Origin: Pseudomonas fontis
Lineage (GTDB): Bacteria; Pseudomonadota; Gammaproteobacteria; Pseudomonadales; Pseudomonadaceae
Direction of reading: 5' to 3'
Assembly (NCBI RefSeq): GCF_028656955.1
Contig: NZ_JAMDGY010000015.1
Span: forward strand, 1-54,919
Length of the DNA stretch: 54,919 nucleotides
The notes beneath the pieces were generated by a model. That model was not told where the DNA came from and did not search any database. It was given only the letters and a program-made list of their open reading frames with translations. Positions 10,863 through 20,690 of the stretch are shown here, piece after piece. Position 1 is the first letter of the stretch; every line of letters starts with the position of its first letter. The position numbers were made by a program, and so were the translations under genes.

Positions 10863-10912
10863 TATGGGAGCTGGCCTTGCCAGCGATATCGCCGGCAAGG
10901 GCGGCTCCCACA
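10863..10912. repeat. Back-to-back REP pair
   Basis: TATGGGAGCTGGCC... (10863-10887) directly abuts ATCGCCGGCAAGG... (10888-10912), forming one near-perfect 50-base palindrome with no spacer. It lies in the leader region of the VOC gene. Confidence 0.8.
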
Positions 10913-10928
10913 ATGGTGTTGCAGTTAA

Positions 10929-10944
10929 CTGTATATTTGTACAG
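10929..10944. promoter_or_regulatory. LexA (SOS) box candidate
   Basis: CTGTATATTTGTACAG fits CTG-N10-CAG with an AT-rich core and flanks AA..TT, close to the enterobacterial and Pseudomonas LexA1 consensus. It lies 117 bases upstream of the VOC start and 55 bases past the aldehyde dehydrogenase stop. No typical SOS gene is adjacent, so its target is unclear. Confidence 0.55.
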
Positions 10945-10999
10945 TTTTGGCGTTTACGCAAACCGAAAATTCACCCCACATGACCAGCGGTACACCCCC

Positions 11000-12619
11000 T
11001 CAGAAAATGTAGTCGGTGGTCAGGAAGCTCGACTCGCGGTTGCGGATGATCTCGCTGATCAACTGCTTGTTGCTCTCCTGGAACTTGGTCGCCACCAGGG
11101 TGCGGATCGAGAACACGCGCAAGGCATCGTGCACCGACAGCGTGCCCTCGGCCGAATTCTTGCGGCCATTGAACGGGTAGGTGTCCGGGCCACGTTGGCA
11201 TTGGGCGTTGAGGTTGATCCGGCCGACCTGGTTGGCGAAGGTGTCGACCAGCCGGCCAACATCGGCGCTGTTGGTGCCAAAGATGCTCAACTGCTGGCCA
11301 AAGTCCGAATCCAGCACGTAGTCGATCACCGTCTGCAGGTCGCGGTAAGGCACCACCGGCACCACCGGGCCGAACTGCTCCTCCTGGTACACCCGCATCA
11401 GCGGGCTGACCGGGTACAGCAGCGCCGGGTAGAAGAACGAGCCCCGGCTTTGCCCACCCCCGGGGTTGAGTACCCGCGCGCCTTTTTCCACGGCATCGTC
11501 AACCAGGCCCTTGAGGTAGTCGATTTTCCCCGCTTCCGGCAGCGGGGTCAGGCTGACCCCGGGCTCCCAGGGCATGCCCGGCTTGAGTGCGGCAAGCTTG
11601 TGCTGGAATTTGTCGAGGAAGCTGTCGACCACCTGTTCATGCACGAAGAGGATCTTCAGCGCCGTGCAGCGCTGGCCGTTGAACGACAGCGCCCCGGTCA
11701 GCGCCTCGTTCACCGCGTTGTCCAGGTCTACCTCAGGCAGCACGATCCCCGGGTTCTTCGCATCCAGCCCGAGTGCCGCGCGCAGGCGGTGTGGGCGCGG
11801 GTGGAGTTTCTTCAGGTCGCTGGCGGCCTTGTTGGTGCCGATAAAGGCGAACACGTCGATCTTGCCACTGGCCATCAGCGCGCTGACGGTCTCCCGGCCA
11901 CGGCCGTAAATCACGTTGATCACGCCTGCCGGGAAGCTGTCGCGGAAGGCCTCCAGCAGCGGGCGAATCAGCAGTACACCGAACTTGGCCGGCTTGAACA
12001 CCACGGTATTGCCCATGATCAGTGCCGGGATCAGCGTGGTGAAGGTCTCGTTCAGCGGGTAGTTGTACGGGCCCATGCACAGGGCCACGCCCAATGGCGC
12101 GCGGCGGATCTGGCCGAGGGTGTCCTGTTCCAGCTCGAAGCGGCTGGAGCGACGGTCGAGTTCCTTGAGGGCGCCGATGGTGTCGACAATGTAGTCGCAG
12201 GTTCGGTCGAACTCCTTTTCCGAGTCCTTGAGATTCTTGCCGATTTCCCACATCAGCAGCTTGACCACGGCGCTGCGCTGTTCACGCATGCGCGCCAGGA
12301 ACGCTTCGACGTGCTGGATGCGCTCGGCCACGCGCATGTTCGGCCAGGCCCCACGGCCCTTGTCGTAGGCGCGCACGGCGGCGTCGAGGGCGGTGAGGGC
12401 GGTGTCGGCATCGAGCAGCGGGGCGCTGCCGAGGATCACCTGCTGCTCGGCGCTGTCGGTTTTCAGCCACACCGGGCTGCGCACCGTGGCCAGCGGGCCG
12501 TCCCAGCGCACCAGTTGACCGTCCACCAGGTAGTCGCGTTGCTCCAGCGGGTCGCCCAGGCGGTAGGCTTCGGGGATGTCGTTGGCAGCGGGAAACAGCG
12601 AATCAAGCAGACCAGTCAT
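11000..12619 (-). CDS. Aldehyde dehydrogenase, NADP-dependent GAPDH-like
   Basis: A 539-residue aldehyde dehydrogenase superfamily enzyme. The catalytic Cys318 sits in FNGQRCTA; the cofactor region has GPYNYPLNE and FKPAKFG, and the EEQFGPVVPVV motif follows. Its closest resemblance is to non-phosphorylating NADP-dependent glyceraldehyde-3-phosphate dehydrogenases (GapN type), which oxidise glyceraldehyde 3-phosphate directly to 3-phosphoglycerate and make NADPH. Substrate assignment within this superfamily is unreliable without experiment. AGAGG precedes the ATG. It stands alone, divergent from the cyclic-di-GMP gene at 12759. Confidence 0.82.
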   Translation of the reverse strand: MTGLLDSLFPAANDIPEAYRLGDPLEQRDYLVDGQLVRWDGPLATVRSPVWLKTDSAEQQVILGSAPLLDADTALTALDAAVRAYDKGRGAWPNMRVAERIQHVEAFLARMREQRSAVVKLLMWEIGKNLKDSEKEFDRTCDYIVDTIGALKELDRRSSRFELEQDTLGQIRRAPLGVALCMGPYNYPLNETFTTLIPALIMGNTVVFKPAKFGVLLIRPLLEAFRDSFPAGVINVIYGRGRETVSALMASGKIDVFAFIGTNKAASDLKKLHPRPHRLRAALGLDAKNPGIVLPEVDLDNAVNEALTGALSFNGQRCTALKILFVHEQVVDSFLDKFQHKLAALKPGMPWEPGVSLTPLPEAGKIDYLKGLVDDAVEKGARVLNPGGGQSRGSFFYPALLYPVSPLMRVYQEEQFGPVVPVVPYRDLQTVIDYVLDSDFGQQLSIFGTNSADVGRLVDTFANQVGRINLNAQCQRGPDTYPFNGRKNSAEGTLSVHDALRVFSIRTLVATKFQESNKQLISEIIRNRESSFLTTDYIF

Positions 12620-12758
12620 AACGCAGCACCTCTTTTTCTATCGATGGGTGAAACGGTTCAGCCCGAGCATAAACCCAGCTTGCGAAAAAAAGCCAGCCTC
12701 ACTCAATATTGTCGGGAGCACGCCGATAAACCGGTAATCCGTTGCGAACTGCTGGCGT

Positions 12759-14987
12759 ATGACAATAAAAATCCTCGCGCTAGATGATAGTCAAATCCTC
12801 CCGGCGCCCCTGCGCAAGTCGCTGTATCGGCTGCTGCCGGTCGGTTTTGCGCTGATCGGCATCGGCCTGTCGGTGGTGCTCGGGCACCTGGATATCACGC
12901 GCCAGGAAAGCGAGCTGGTGAGCAATGCCAGCGCGCGCCTGTCTGGTGTGCGTGCCAGCCTGGAGGCGCAACTGCGCACGGCCTTTGGCGAAACCGAAGG
13001 CATCGCCCAACTGATCAGCGCCGACGGCGAGATCACTGCGGAACATTTCCATGACATGGCCCGCCAGGCCATCGCCTCAGCGCCTTACCTGCGGCATATC
13101 TCCCTGGGCCCGGGGGACATCATTTCTGATGTCTACCCCATGGCCGGCAACCAGAGCGTGCTGGGCATCAATTACCGGCACCTGGCCGATCAGTACCCCA
13201 TGCTGCAGCGCGCGCGGACGATTCACGGCCCGGTGCTGGCCGGGCCGGTGGCGTTGTATCAGGGCGGCCGCGCGCTGATCTACCGGCGCCCGGTGTTTCT
13301 CAAGGGCCGCAAGGGCGTGGAGTTCTACTGGGGCAACGTGTCGATCGTTGCCGACATCGACTCCTTGCTGCGTGTGGCCGGGATCGACCAGGACAGCAGT
13401 TTCGACCTGGCCTTGCGCGGCGCCGACGGCAGGGGCGCCTCGGGCGAGATGATCTGGGGCGATGCCAAATTGTTCGACCAGACCTCGGTCACCCTCAACG
13501 TCGATGTGCCGGGCGGGCTTTGGCAGCTGGCCGCGACGCCCCGTGGCGGCTGGCCGACGATGAGCCTGTTCGCCTCGCCGCTGTTCCTGTTTGCCCTGAG
13601 CTGCACTGGCCTGTTCAGCGTATTTGTCGCCCAGCTCAATCGCAATAACCGCCTGATCAAGCTGCGCAATCGCGAGCTCAAGCAATCCCAGGCACAGCTG
13701 GAGCGCCTGGCGCATTACGATGCGGTTACGGGCCTGGCCAACCGCGTGCTGTTCCGCCGACGTCTGCAACAGCTGACCAATGAGACTGGCCCGGCGCTGG
13801 CCGTGCTGGTGCTCGATATCGACGGTTTCAAGCAGGTCAACGACAGCCTCGGCCATGCCATGGGCGACCTGATGCTGGAGCTGGCCGCCCGGCGTTTCAC
13901 CCAGACCCTCGGCGCCCATGACACCGTGTGTCGCCTGGGCGGTGACGAGTTCGCCTTCATCTTGCGCAATGTCGATGTACCCGGTTCGGTGCGGGTGCCG
14001 GTGGAGGCCTTGTTGCGTTGCCTGCAGGCGCCGTTCGACCTCAAGGGTAATGCGGCGCTGGTCACCGGCAGTATCGGCGTGGCCCTGTACCCGCAGCACG
14101 GGCAGAGTTGCGACAACCTGCTGCGCCATGCCGACACGGCGATGTATGCGGCCAAGGAAAGCGGACGCAATGCCTGGCGGGAGTACCACGGCCAGATGAC
14201 CGAGCGCCTGCAACAGAAGCTGGCCCTGGAAGGGGCCTTGCGTCGGGCGCTGGAAAACAACGAATTCGAGATGTGGTACCAGCCCAAGATCGACCTGTTC
14301 AGCGGCCGCCTGGAAGGCGCCGAAGCCTTGCTGCGTTGGCGTGACCCGACCCAGGGGCTGATTTCGCCTGCCGAGTTCATCCCGTTGGCGGAGCGCTCCG
14401 GGCTGATCATCCCACTGGGCGAGCGCGTGCTGGAGCTGGTGTGCAGCCAGGTGCGGCGCTGGCGCGACAGTGATCTGCTGTTCGGCCCCATCGCGATCAA
14501 CGTGGCGGCGGTGCAGATCGAGCGCAGCGACTACGTACGCAGCCTGCAACAGGCACTGCAACGCCATGAACTGCTACCCTCGGTGCTGGAGGTGGAAATC
14601 ACCGAGAGCCTTTTGATGGAAAGCCAGCAACACGCCTGTGACGTACTGTTGCGCCTGCAACAGATGGGCATTGCCACGGCGGTGGATGACTTCGGCACGG
14701 GCTATTCGTCGCTGGCCTATTTGAAGTCGTTGCCCATCGACCACCTGAAAATCGACCGGGCATTCATCAAGGACCTGCCAGGTGATGACAGCGATGTCGC
14801 CATCACCCGCGCGGTGATCGACCTGGGCCATGCCCTGGGCTTCAGGATCACCGCCGAGGGCATTGAGACAGAAGAGCAGTATGCGTTCCTGCGCAATGCC
14901 GGTTGTGACCAGGGCCAGGGCTTCCTGATGGGGCGGCCGATGCCGGTGGCGCAGTTCGAACAATGGCTGGCCGCCCGCCAGGGTTGA
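12759..14987 (+). CDS. CHASE-GGDEF-EAL cyclic-di-GMP protein
   Basis: A 742-residue inner-membrane signalling protein. A transmembrane segment near 22-44, a periplasmic CHASE sensor domain (about 75-240) and a second segment near 270-290 lead to a GGDEF domain (motif at 394-398, preceded by CRLG) and an EAL domain (EAL at 522-524; [10 protein letters not shown] later). Both catalytic motifs are intact, so it may both make and break cyclic di-GMP, or one domain may dominate. No clear ribosome binding site precedes the ATG, so the start is provisional. Lying near a large polysaccharide operon it could influence biofilm, but that is inference. Its stop codon abuts that of the convergent gene. 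Confidence 0.9.
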   Translation: MTIKILALDDSQILPAPLRKSLYRLLPVGFALIGIGLSVVLGHLDITRQESELVSNASARLSGVRASLEAQLRTAFGETEGIAQLISADGEITAEHFHDMARQAIASAPYLRHISLGPGDIISDVYPMAGNQSVLGINYRHLADQYPMLQRARTIHGPVLAGPVALYQGGRALIYRRPVFLKGRKGVEFYWGNVSIVADIDSLLRVAGIDQDSSFDLALRGADGRGASGEMIWGDAKLFDQTSVTLNVDVPGGLWQLAATPRGGWPTMSLFASPLFLFALSCTGLFSVFVAQLNRNNRLIKLRNRELKQSQAQLERLAHYDAVTGLANRVLFRRRLQQLTNETGPALAVLVLDIDGFKQVNDSLGHAMGDLMLELAARRFTQTLGAHDTVCRLGGDEFAFILRNVDVPGSVRVPVEALLRCLQAPFDLKGNAALVTGSIGVALYPQHGQSCDNLLRHADTAMYAAKESGRNAWREYHGQMTERLQQKLALEGALRRALENNEFEMWYQPKIDLFSGRLEGAEALLRWRDPTQGLISPAEFIPLAERSGLIIPLGERVLELVCSQVRRWRDSDLLFGPIAINVAAVQIERSDYVRSLQQALQRHELLPSVLEVEITESLLMESQQHACDVLLRLQQMGIATAVDDFGTGYSSLAYLKSLPIDHLKIDRAFIKDLPGDDSDVAITRAVIDLGHALGFRITAEGIETEEQYAFLRNAGCDQGQGFLMGRPMPVAQFEQWLAARQG

Positions 14988-17900
14988 TCACCAACTGAGC
15001 AGGGTGCCCTCCAGTACGCCACGGGTCAGGCTGCGCAACAAGGCGTCGGTGTTCTGCGTGAAGGCATCGCGCAGGCGCCGGGCCTCGTTGACATAGTCAC
15101 CCTCGCTCAAGGTTTCGGCGTGCTCAAGCTCGGCATCCAGGGTGGCGCGCAGGGCGTCAAAGCGCGCGCTGTAGCGCTGCTGCAGCCAGTCGACCCAGCC
15201 GCTGTAATGGTATTCCTCTTCGGTATCGCGCACGAACAGTGCATCCAGCCCCTGATCGTTGGCCGGGCTCAGTTGCAGCAGCCGCTCGCGCAGTTGCTCC
15301 CGCCACTGAGCGGTGAGCGGGGCCTCCAGGCCGTCGGCCAGGTCCAGCGTGACCCGCTCGTCAGGCGTGGGCGCCAAGGGCAGGTCCAACTCGGGGTCTT
15401 GGGCCAGGTGTTGCAGGGTCCACTGGTTCAGCTCTTCCAGGGCAGTGTCTTCGACAAAATCGGGCAGCGCCTGGGGCAGGGCGAAGGCCACTTCATTCTC
15501 GCGCACCAGGCGGGTGTAGACGCGCAGCAGGGTTTGCGCGCGGGCCTGGGGTTCGGGCTCGGCCATGGCGCGGTCGACCTCGAAGCGAAACTCCAGCTCC
15601 AGCAAGCCGCCGGCATCGATTTGCAGGGCGCGCTGCATGGCGCTGGGGTTGCTGTCCATCCACGCCAACAGGCGCCAGTAGCGCCTGCGGCTGGTGGCCG
15701 GCGCCGCGAGGTATTCGTCGGTTTCGTAGAGTTCGCGCAGGCCGCGTCGATAGCTGATCGGCAGGCGTTCCTTGAGGCGTCGCCAGAGTGCCTGCTGCGC
15801 TGGCGTGGTGCCGTCGAGTAGGCCTTCGTAGTCAACTTCGCCAACCAGCAGATCGACACCGTGCGCAGTGAAGTAGTCGTCGATGTGTGTCAGCGCGGTT
15901 TGCCCCAGCGGGTTCTGCTCCAGGCGCAGGGCTTCGCCGACAGCCTGGGGAAACTGGAAGTCGGCGGGTAGATCACTTATTTCATTTTCGGTCAGGTCGA
16001 TGACCAGTGGATCGACCAGCGCTTCAAGGCCTGCCGGCAGCGCTTCCAGTTCACAAGCGCACAGGTCCAGGTATTCCAAATGGGGTAGTGCGCTGAACTG
16101 CGGCGCACGTTGCAGCGGGTTGATCGACAAGTCGAGGGTCTGCAAGGCGTTGTAGCTGTCCAGCACCGGCTGCTGGTCGGGGCTCCAGGCGATACGGTTG
16201 AAGGACAGGTCCAGGCGTTTCAACTGTGCAGTCGGAACACTCGGTATCCGGGTCAAGTTGCAGCGCGTCAGGGAGAGGCGCTGAAGTGAAGGGAAGTGCT
16301 GGATGAACGTTTGCGGCAGGTCGGCCAGGGGATTGTTGCTGAGGTCCAGGTCGTGCACCTCGGCCAGCGTCTCGGACAGTACGGGAAAGCTCGCCAGGTC
16401 CGCCTCGGTCAGGCCTAGCCGCGCGAGCTTGAGGCGGACACCGGATGCGCCCGAAGGCAGCACCTGCAGGGAGATGCGCTGCCAGGCACGGACCAGCTCG
16501 GTGGCCACGGATTGCCGGCGTTCGAGGTTGCCGCTCCAGGCCTGCAGGTTGGACTGCAAGCGGGCCAAACGGGCTTCCAGGTGCTGGAGTTCCTCGGTGG
16601 GCAGTTTGTTTTCTGCCGTCCAGCGCTCGATAACCGCCTGCGCCTCGGCTTCGCTGGTGGCGGGGTACAAGGCGCGGTAGCGGGTCATCACTGAAGGTGC
16701 ATCCGCCTGCGCAGCGGGGTAGCCCTCAGCCTGGTCCATGCCGCCGAGCAGGCGCCCGCTATCGGGCCAACTATCAGGACGATGCGACCATAACCACTGC
16801 GGCAACTTGTTGCGGTGGCTGGCACTGAAAGCCTTGATCTGAGACAGCAAGGCTTCCGGTTGTTCAAGGTTCAGCCCCAGTGCCTGGCGCCGCGCTTCAG
16901 GCAAGGCATGCAGCAGGGCGCGCGGCAGGTCGTTGTCCAGCGGGTTGACCGCGCGGGTTTGCAGCGGGTGCGCGCCGTCATAGGCACGATAGCCATCCAG
17001 CGACTTCACGATGACCCTGCGTTCGGCCGCGCCCGCTGGCCCCAGGCGCGTGAGCAGCGGGCCCTGCGGGGTGCCTGCGCGCAACTCCAGGCAGACCTTG
17101 GGCGACCAGCCCGGTAGCCGGCCCAGGCAGGTGAACAGCAGGCGCTCGCTGTCGGCACTGGCCAACGCCGGACAATACGCGCCTTCCAGGGCGCGGGTCA
17201 GCGGCAGTTCGCTGGCGATCTGCGCGGCGTTGTCGAGCAGGGTGGCCGAGGGCTCGCCAGTGGCCATCCAGTGCGCGCGCTCTGAGGCGCTCAGCAAACG
17301 GTTTGCCAGCGGTTTGCTCAAGCGTGGGGCGTGCAGTTGCAAGGTCTCGCGCAGTGGGTCTTCGGCAATGCCTGCCTGATAGAAGCGCTCGAACAGCGTT
17401 GGATAGGCGGCGGTTTCGTCAGGGAGTGCGCTGGCCGCTTGGGCCTGGCGGTCGGCGCTGATCCTGTCCAGGCTGTCACTGAGCAACAGCGGCGGTGCTT
17501 CATTGTCCAGGTGCATCTTGCGCAGCCTGTCTTGCGAGGTGCCGCTGATTTGGCAGGCCTGGTCGAGTTCGGCATCGCTGAAACTGTCCACCGAGTGGCC
17601 GATGCGGCGCAGCAGTTGTGCCCGTGTCCAGCTCAACGGGCGCTCATGCACCTGGCGCCAGGCGCCCCGGCCATTGTGTTCAAGGGGGGGCTGGAAGGCC
17701 TCGGCACGTGCCGGATGGCGCAGCTGCCATTTGCCGGAAGCCTCATCAAACGCTTGTTCATACAGTGCCCCATCAAGGCGGATGTAGTAGCGCTCACCCA
17801 GTTGGTACTGGCCCAGGGCATTGGGCTGCAACTCGGCGGGGAGTTCAATGCTGCAGCGGTAAGGTGCGAGGTCGGGCTTCCACAGGCGAGCACTGCCGTC

Positions 17901-19418
17901 GGGGCGCTGCACTTCGACCAGGCTGTCCATCAGTTTCGGGTTCGCCAGTTTGCCGGCGAGGTGGCCGGCTACACCCATGCCGCCGATTACCGCGACATTC
18001 AACGCCACGCCTTCCAGGTGCGCCATGGCGGTGTCGATATCGCCGTCTTGCCAGGCTTCGACGCCCTCGATCACTTCGTCCAGCAGTTGCACGGCGGTCA
18101 CCGCCAGCATGATCTCGCCCAGGCCCGGCACAAAGAATGCCGCCAGATTCAGCAGGTTCAGGCCAATGCTCTCCCAGTAGGCCAGGCGCGCCTTGCGGGT
18201 GGCTTCATCGACGTCGGCAGTGGGCACCGCGAGCAGCCGGGCGTCATCCTGGATGCGTTGCACATGGCGGTCTTGCAGGGTGCCAAAGAGGTCTTCGCCG
18301 AAAGGCAGCAAGCGCAGGTGCAGATCTGCATCGCCATCCGCGACCCACTGCGGGCTGTCCTCGTCCGAGGGGGCGCCTTGCAGGTTGCGCTTGAGCACAC
18401 TGAAGAAGTGTTCCTGTTGGCCTTGCGGGACGAAGCGGCTGAAGAACGTGCGGTACTGGGGGGAACACAGGCTGGTCTTCAGCTGGGTTTGCAGGGCCGT
18501 CAGGCTTGAATGCTCGCTCAGCGGGTGGTCTGCACCTGGCAGGTAGAGCAGCACGCTGGCGCCTGTGGCCGAGGCGTGGTCGACCAGCAAGGCATCGTGC
18601 AACGGCACACCGAACAGGCTCAGGCTCCAGCATTGCCCTGGGGTGTCGCCCAGTACGGCCAGGGCGCGTTCCTGGGCGGGGCCGTCTATGTTGCCGTGGA
18701 CACGCGCCAGGTGAATGCACAGGCGCAGGTTGTCTTTGCTGGCGTTGATCGACAGGGCGCGCAGTCGGTCGCGGTTTTCAGGGGCCTCGTATACCTGTTT
18801 CAGGTGTTGCTGGTATCGCCCGCCAAGGTCGACGCTGCGACAGCTTCGGGCGAAATCGGCAGGTGTCAGTGCCAGGCGGCTATAGCGGTAGTTGTAGGTC
18901 GCGGTACTGCTGTTGTAGTTGGGGATCAGGCTGAAACTGCCGGGTGGGGTCAGCGCGCTTTGTGTTTCGAACTCGATGTCTTCCTCGAAATTTTGCAGCG
19001 CTGCCTGCAACAGGTTGTGCACCTTGTGGTGCAGTCGGTAGGACAGGGCCCACCAGATGAACTCACGTTCGAACACCACCAGTTCACAGGTGGCAACCGG
19101 CAGGCTGAAGCGGTGGACGGTGTGCAGATGGTCTTGCAGCAATGGCTCGGCAAAGCTGCGCAGGCCTTGCAGGCCGCTGAGTTCGCGGGCCAGTTCGCGT
19201 TGCGAGCGGCGACAGGCAAGCTGGCTGTCGAGCACCGCCTGGCGCCAGTCGGGTGGGGCATTGGCCAGCCAGTCGGCCGGTTGTTGCGCGAGCCCCTGGG
19301 CGGGGCGTTGGCTGTGGCGCAGTTGCTGCCAATGGTGGGCGTTCAGGTGGCGGGCCCAGTCGGGCAGTTGTCGTTCTAGAAAGGCGCGGTGGATGTCAGC
19401 GGCGGCAGTGTTGGCCAT
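14988..19418 (-). CDS. Large LRR protein, dermonecrotic-toxin-like
   Basis: A 1476-residue protein resembling the Pseudomonas family that joins an N-terminal dermonecrotic-toxin-like region (DUF6543 type) to leucine-rich repeats. A hydrophobic stretch near 423-450 (AAFFVPGLGEIMLAV) could insert in a membrane. LRRs run from about 990 to 1180 with LDLSNNPLADLP, LDLSFNRI and LDLTENEISDLP-type units. Many relatives end in a NEL ubiquitin-ligase domain with a catalytic Cys; here I find no Cys after the repeats, so NEL activity is unlikely. The final 200 residues are acidic and helical. GGAG lies before the start. A secreted effector or interbacterial toxin is plausible, but no immunity or secretion gene is adjacent. 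Confidence 0.75.
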   Translation of the reverse strand: MANTAAADIHRAFLERQLPDWARHLNAHHWQQLRHSQRPAQGLAQQPADWLANAPPDWRQAVLDSQLACRRSQRELARELSGLQGLRSFAEPLLQDHLHTVHRFSLPVATCELVVFEREFIWWALSYRLHHKVHNLLQAALQNFEEDIEFETQSALTPPGSFSLIPNYNSSTATYNYRYSRLALTPADFARSCRSVDLGGRYQQHLKQVYEAPENRDRLRALSINASKDNLRLCIHLARVHGNIDGPAQERALAVLGDTPGQCWSLSLFGVPLHDALLVDHASATGASVLLYLPGADHPLSEHSSLTALQTQLKTSLCSPQYRTFFSRFVPQGQQEHFFSVLKRNLQGAPSDEDSPQWVADGDADLHLRLLPFGEDLFGTLQDRHVQRIQDDARLLAVPTADVDEATRKARLAYWESIGLNLLNLAAFFVPGLGEIMLAVTAVQLLDEVIEGVEAWQDGDIDTAMAHLEGVALNVAVIGGMGVAGHLAGKLANPKLMDSLVEVQRPDGSARLWKPDLAPYRCSIELPAELQPNALGQYQLGERYYIRLDGALYEQAFDEASGKWQLRHPARAEAFQPPLEHNGRGAWRQVHERPLSWTRAQLLRRIGHSVDSFSDAELDQACQISGTSQDRLRKMHLDNEAPPLLLSDSLDRISADRQAQAASALPDETAAYPTLFERFYQAGIAEDPLRETLQLHAPRLSKPLANRLLSASERAHWMATGEPSATLLDNAAQIASELPLTRALEGAYCPALASADSERLLFTCLGRLPGWSPKVCLELRAGTPQGPLLTRLGPAGAAERRVIVKSLDGYRAYDGAHPLQTRAVNPLDNDLPRALLHALPEARRQALGLNLEQPEALLSQIKAFSASHRNKLPQWLWSHRPDSWPDSGRLLGGMDQAEGYPAAQADAPSVMTRYRALYPATSEAEAQAVIERWTAENKLPTEELQHLEARLARLQSNLQAWSGNLERRQSVATELVRAWQRISLQVLPSGASGVRLKLARLGLTEADLASFPVLSETLAEVHDLDLSNNPLADLPQTFIQHFPSLQRLSLTRCNLTRIPSVPTAQLKRLDLSFNRIAWSPDQQPVLDSYNALQTLDLSINPLQRAPQFSALPHLEYLDLCACELEALPAGLEALVDPLVIDLTENEISDLPADFQFPQAVGEALRLEQNPLGQTALTHIDDYFTAHGVDLLVGEVDYEGLLDGTTPAQQALWRRLKERLPISYRRGLRELYETDEYLAAPATSRRRYWRLLAWMDSNPSAMQRALQIDAGGLLELEFRFEVDRAMAEPEPQARAQTLLRVYTRLVRENEVAFALPQALPDFVEDTALEELNQWTLQHLAQDPELDLPLAPTPDERVTLDLADGLEAPLTAQWREQLRERLLQLSPANDQGLDALFVRDTEEEYHYSGWVDWLQQRYSARFDALRATLDAELEHAETLSEGDYVNEARRLRDAFTQNTDALLRSLTRGVLEGTLLSW

Positions 19419-19537
19419 GGGTGTGCTCCGGTGAGGTGGGCCTCACAGGAGATGCAATCGAGGGTTGGGCGAGGTGGTAGTTATTGCGTGGTGGCCGGCT
19501 ATAGTGAAGGGGTCGTCCTTTTGCCGAGCATGTGCCT

Positions 19538-19732
19538 ATGAGCCTGATCAGCCGCGAAGTCTGGTGGTTCCAGCCACCCAAGCCAGGTCAGACCGAAGCC
19601 GATCTGAAGTGGGGGTTTCTGGAGATCTACAGTGACCGCACCGCCGCATTCATCGATGAGCGCCCGACGCCCGAGCAGTTGGCGACGCGCAAAAGCTGCC
19701 GGTATTTTCCGGCAGAGGATGAGCCTGAGTAG
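19538..19732 (+). CDS. Small hypothetical protein
   Basis: A 64-residue acidic protein beginning MSLISREVWWFQPP. It has three Trp residues, no signal peptide and no membrane segment. I do not recognise the family. The ATG at 19538 is preferred; a GTG two codons earlier is possible, and neither has a strong ribosome binding site. It is divergent from the LRR gene, with 119 bases between, and followed by a REP pair. Confidence 0.55.
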   Translation: MSLISREVWWFQPPKPGQTEADLKWGFLEIYSDRTAAFIDERPTPEQLATRKSCRYFPAEDEPE

Positions 19733-19763
19733 ATCCTGCTGGGTTTGCAGTGCCGCTGATACC

Positions 19764-19858
19764 TGTGGGAGCTGGCCTTGCCAGCGATTGATTGCGCAGC
19801 AATCACAGGTATTGTGCTGACTGCACCGGCCTCATCGCCGGCAAGGCCGGCTCCCACA
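19764..19858. repeat. REP pair
   Basis: TGTGGGAGCTGGCCTTGCC... (19764-19788) and ATCGCCGGCAAGGCCGG... (19834-19858) face each other across 45 bases. The pair separates the small hypothetical gene from the convergent end of the polysaccharide operon and may act as its terminator. Confidence 0.85.
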
Positions 19859-19889
19859 ATAAATCAGGAGGTCTTGCTGATAATCCCAT

Positions 19890-20690
19890 TCAAACCTTCT
19901 CGCCAAGCAGACCACTTCCCACTGGTGTTGCAGTAAGCACGCCATACCCCACCCGCGGTACCCCGGCCAAACGCTGTTCGAGCAACGCCTGCAACGACTC
20001 GCCAGTACCCAGATACGCATCACCAAAGTCATGGCTGCCCAGCGCACTCGGATGCGCAACAATCTCCAACAGCCCATCAGCCGGCGCCAGCCCGTCACGC
20101 AGGTCCACCGGGGTGCACACATAGTCCGCCGTTGCCCCGGCCAACTGCCGCAAGCGCCGGTTGAGCAAGCGCTTGAATACTCGCTTGGCCGGGTTGATGT
20201 TGTGCCCCAGGTTGCGCGCCAAGCGCACCGGCACGCCTTCACGCGCGGCAAACCGCGCAACGATTTCGCCAATTGGCCAGATGTTGTGCACATGCTGGTG
20301 CGAGTCCAGGTGGCTCGGCATCAAGCCCAGGTTCAGGCAATGCTGCCACTGCGCGGCCAGTTCCTCTTCCACCGCCTCACGTGCCGCACGGCCCAGGCGC
20401 AGGCACTTGCGCGACACCCCCAGGTCGAACTCGCCACTCGCCGTGCAGAACTGTGGCAACTGGCCGATGGCTTTGCTCAGCGGCCGGCCATAGGTCAGGT
20501 TGAAGTGCAACCCGACCCGCCCGCGCAGCGCCGGTTGCTGGGCCAGGGCACAGGCCGCCTTGAACGCCGGCATGTTGGCCATGGCGGTGGCCGAGCTGAT
20601 CAAGCCGCTATGAAAGGCTCGCAGTATCACGGCATTGGTGTGTTCGCTAAGACCGAAGTCGTCAGCGTTGACTATGACCCGGGATGGCAT
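19890..20690 (-). CDS. ChbG/HpnK-type (YdjC-like) deacetylase
   Basis: A 266-residue metal-dependent carbohydrate deacetylase. Near the start it has NADDFGLSE, the metal-binding and catalytic motif, then HFNLTYGRPLS and HLDSHQHVHNIWP, whose His residues complete the metal site. Family members remove acetyl groups from chitooligosaccharides or from hopanoid-linked sugars. As the last gene of the polysaccharide operon it probably acts on an N-acetyl sugar of the polymer or its precursor. The start at 20690 places the ATG 29 bases inside the preceding gene; upstream in-frame residues look like out-of-frame reading of that gene. Confidence 0.82.
   Translation of the reverse strand: MPSRVIVNADDFGLSEHTNAVILRAFHSGLISSATAMANMPAFKAACALAQQPALRGRVGLHFNLTYGRPLSKAIGQLPQFCTASGEFDLGVSRKCLRLGRAAREAVEEELAAQWQHCLNLGLMPSHLDSHQHVHNIWPIGEIVARFAAREGVPVRLARNLGHNINPAKRVFKRLLNRRLRQLAGATADYVCTPVDLRDGLAPADGLLEIVAHPSALGSHDFGDAYLGTGESLQALLEQRLAGVPRVGYGVLTATPVGSGLLGEKV

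Noticed and set aside
10736..12787. A 683-codon plus-strand frame opposite the aldehyde dehydrogenase
   Set aside because: It is antisense to an enzyme with intact catalytic motifs and runs through the REP and LexA-like sites.
15000..15900. NEL ubiquitin-ligase domain at the end of the LRR protein
   Set aside because: Related LRR proteins often have it, but no Cys follows the repeats and I cannot see the family motifs.
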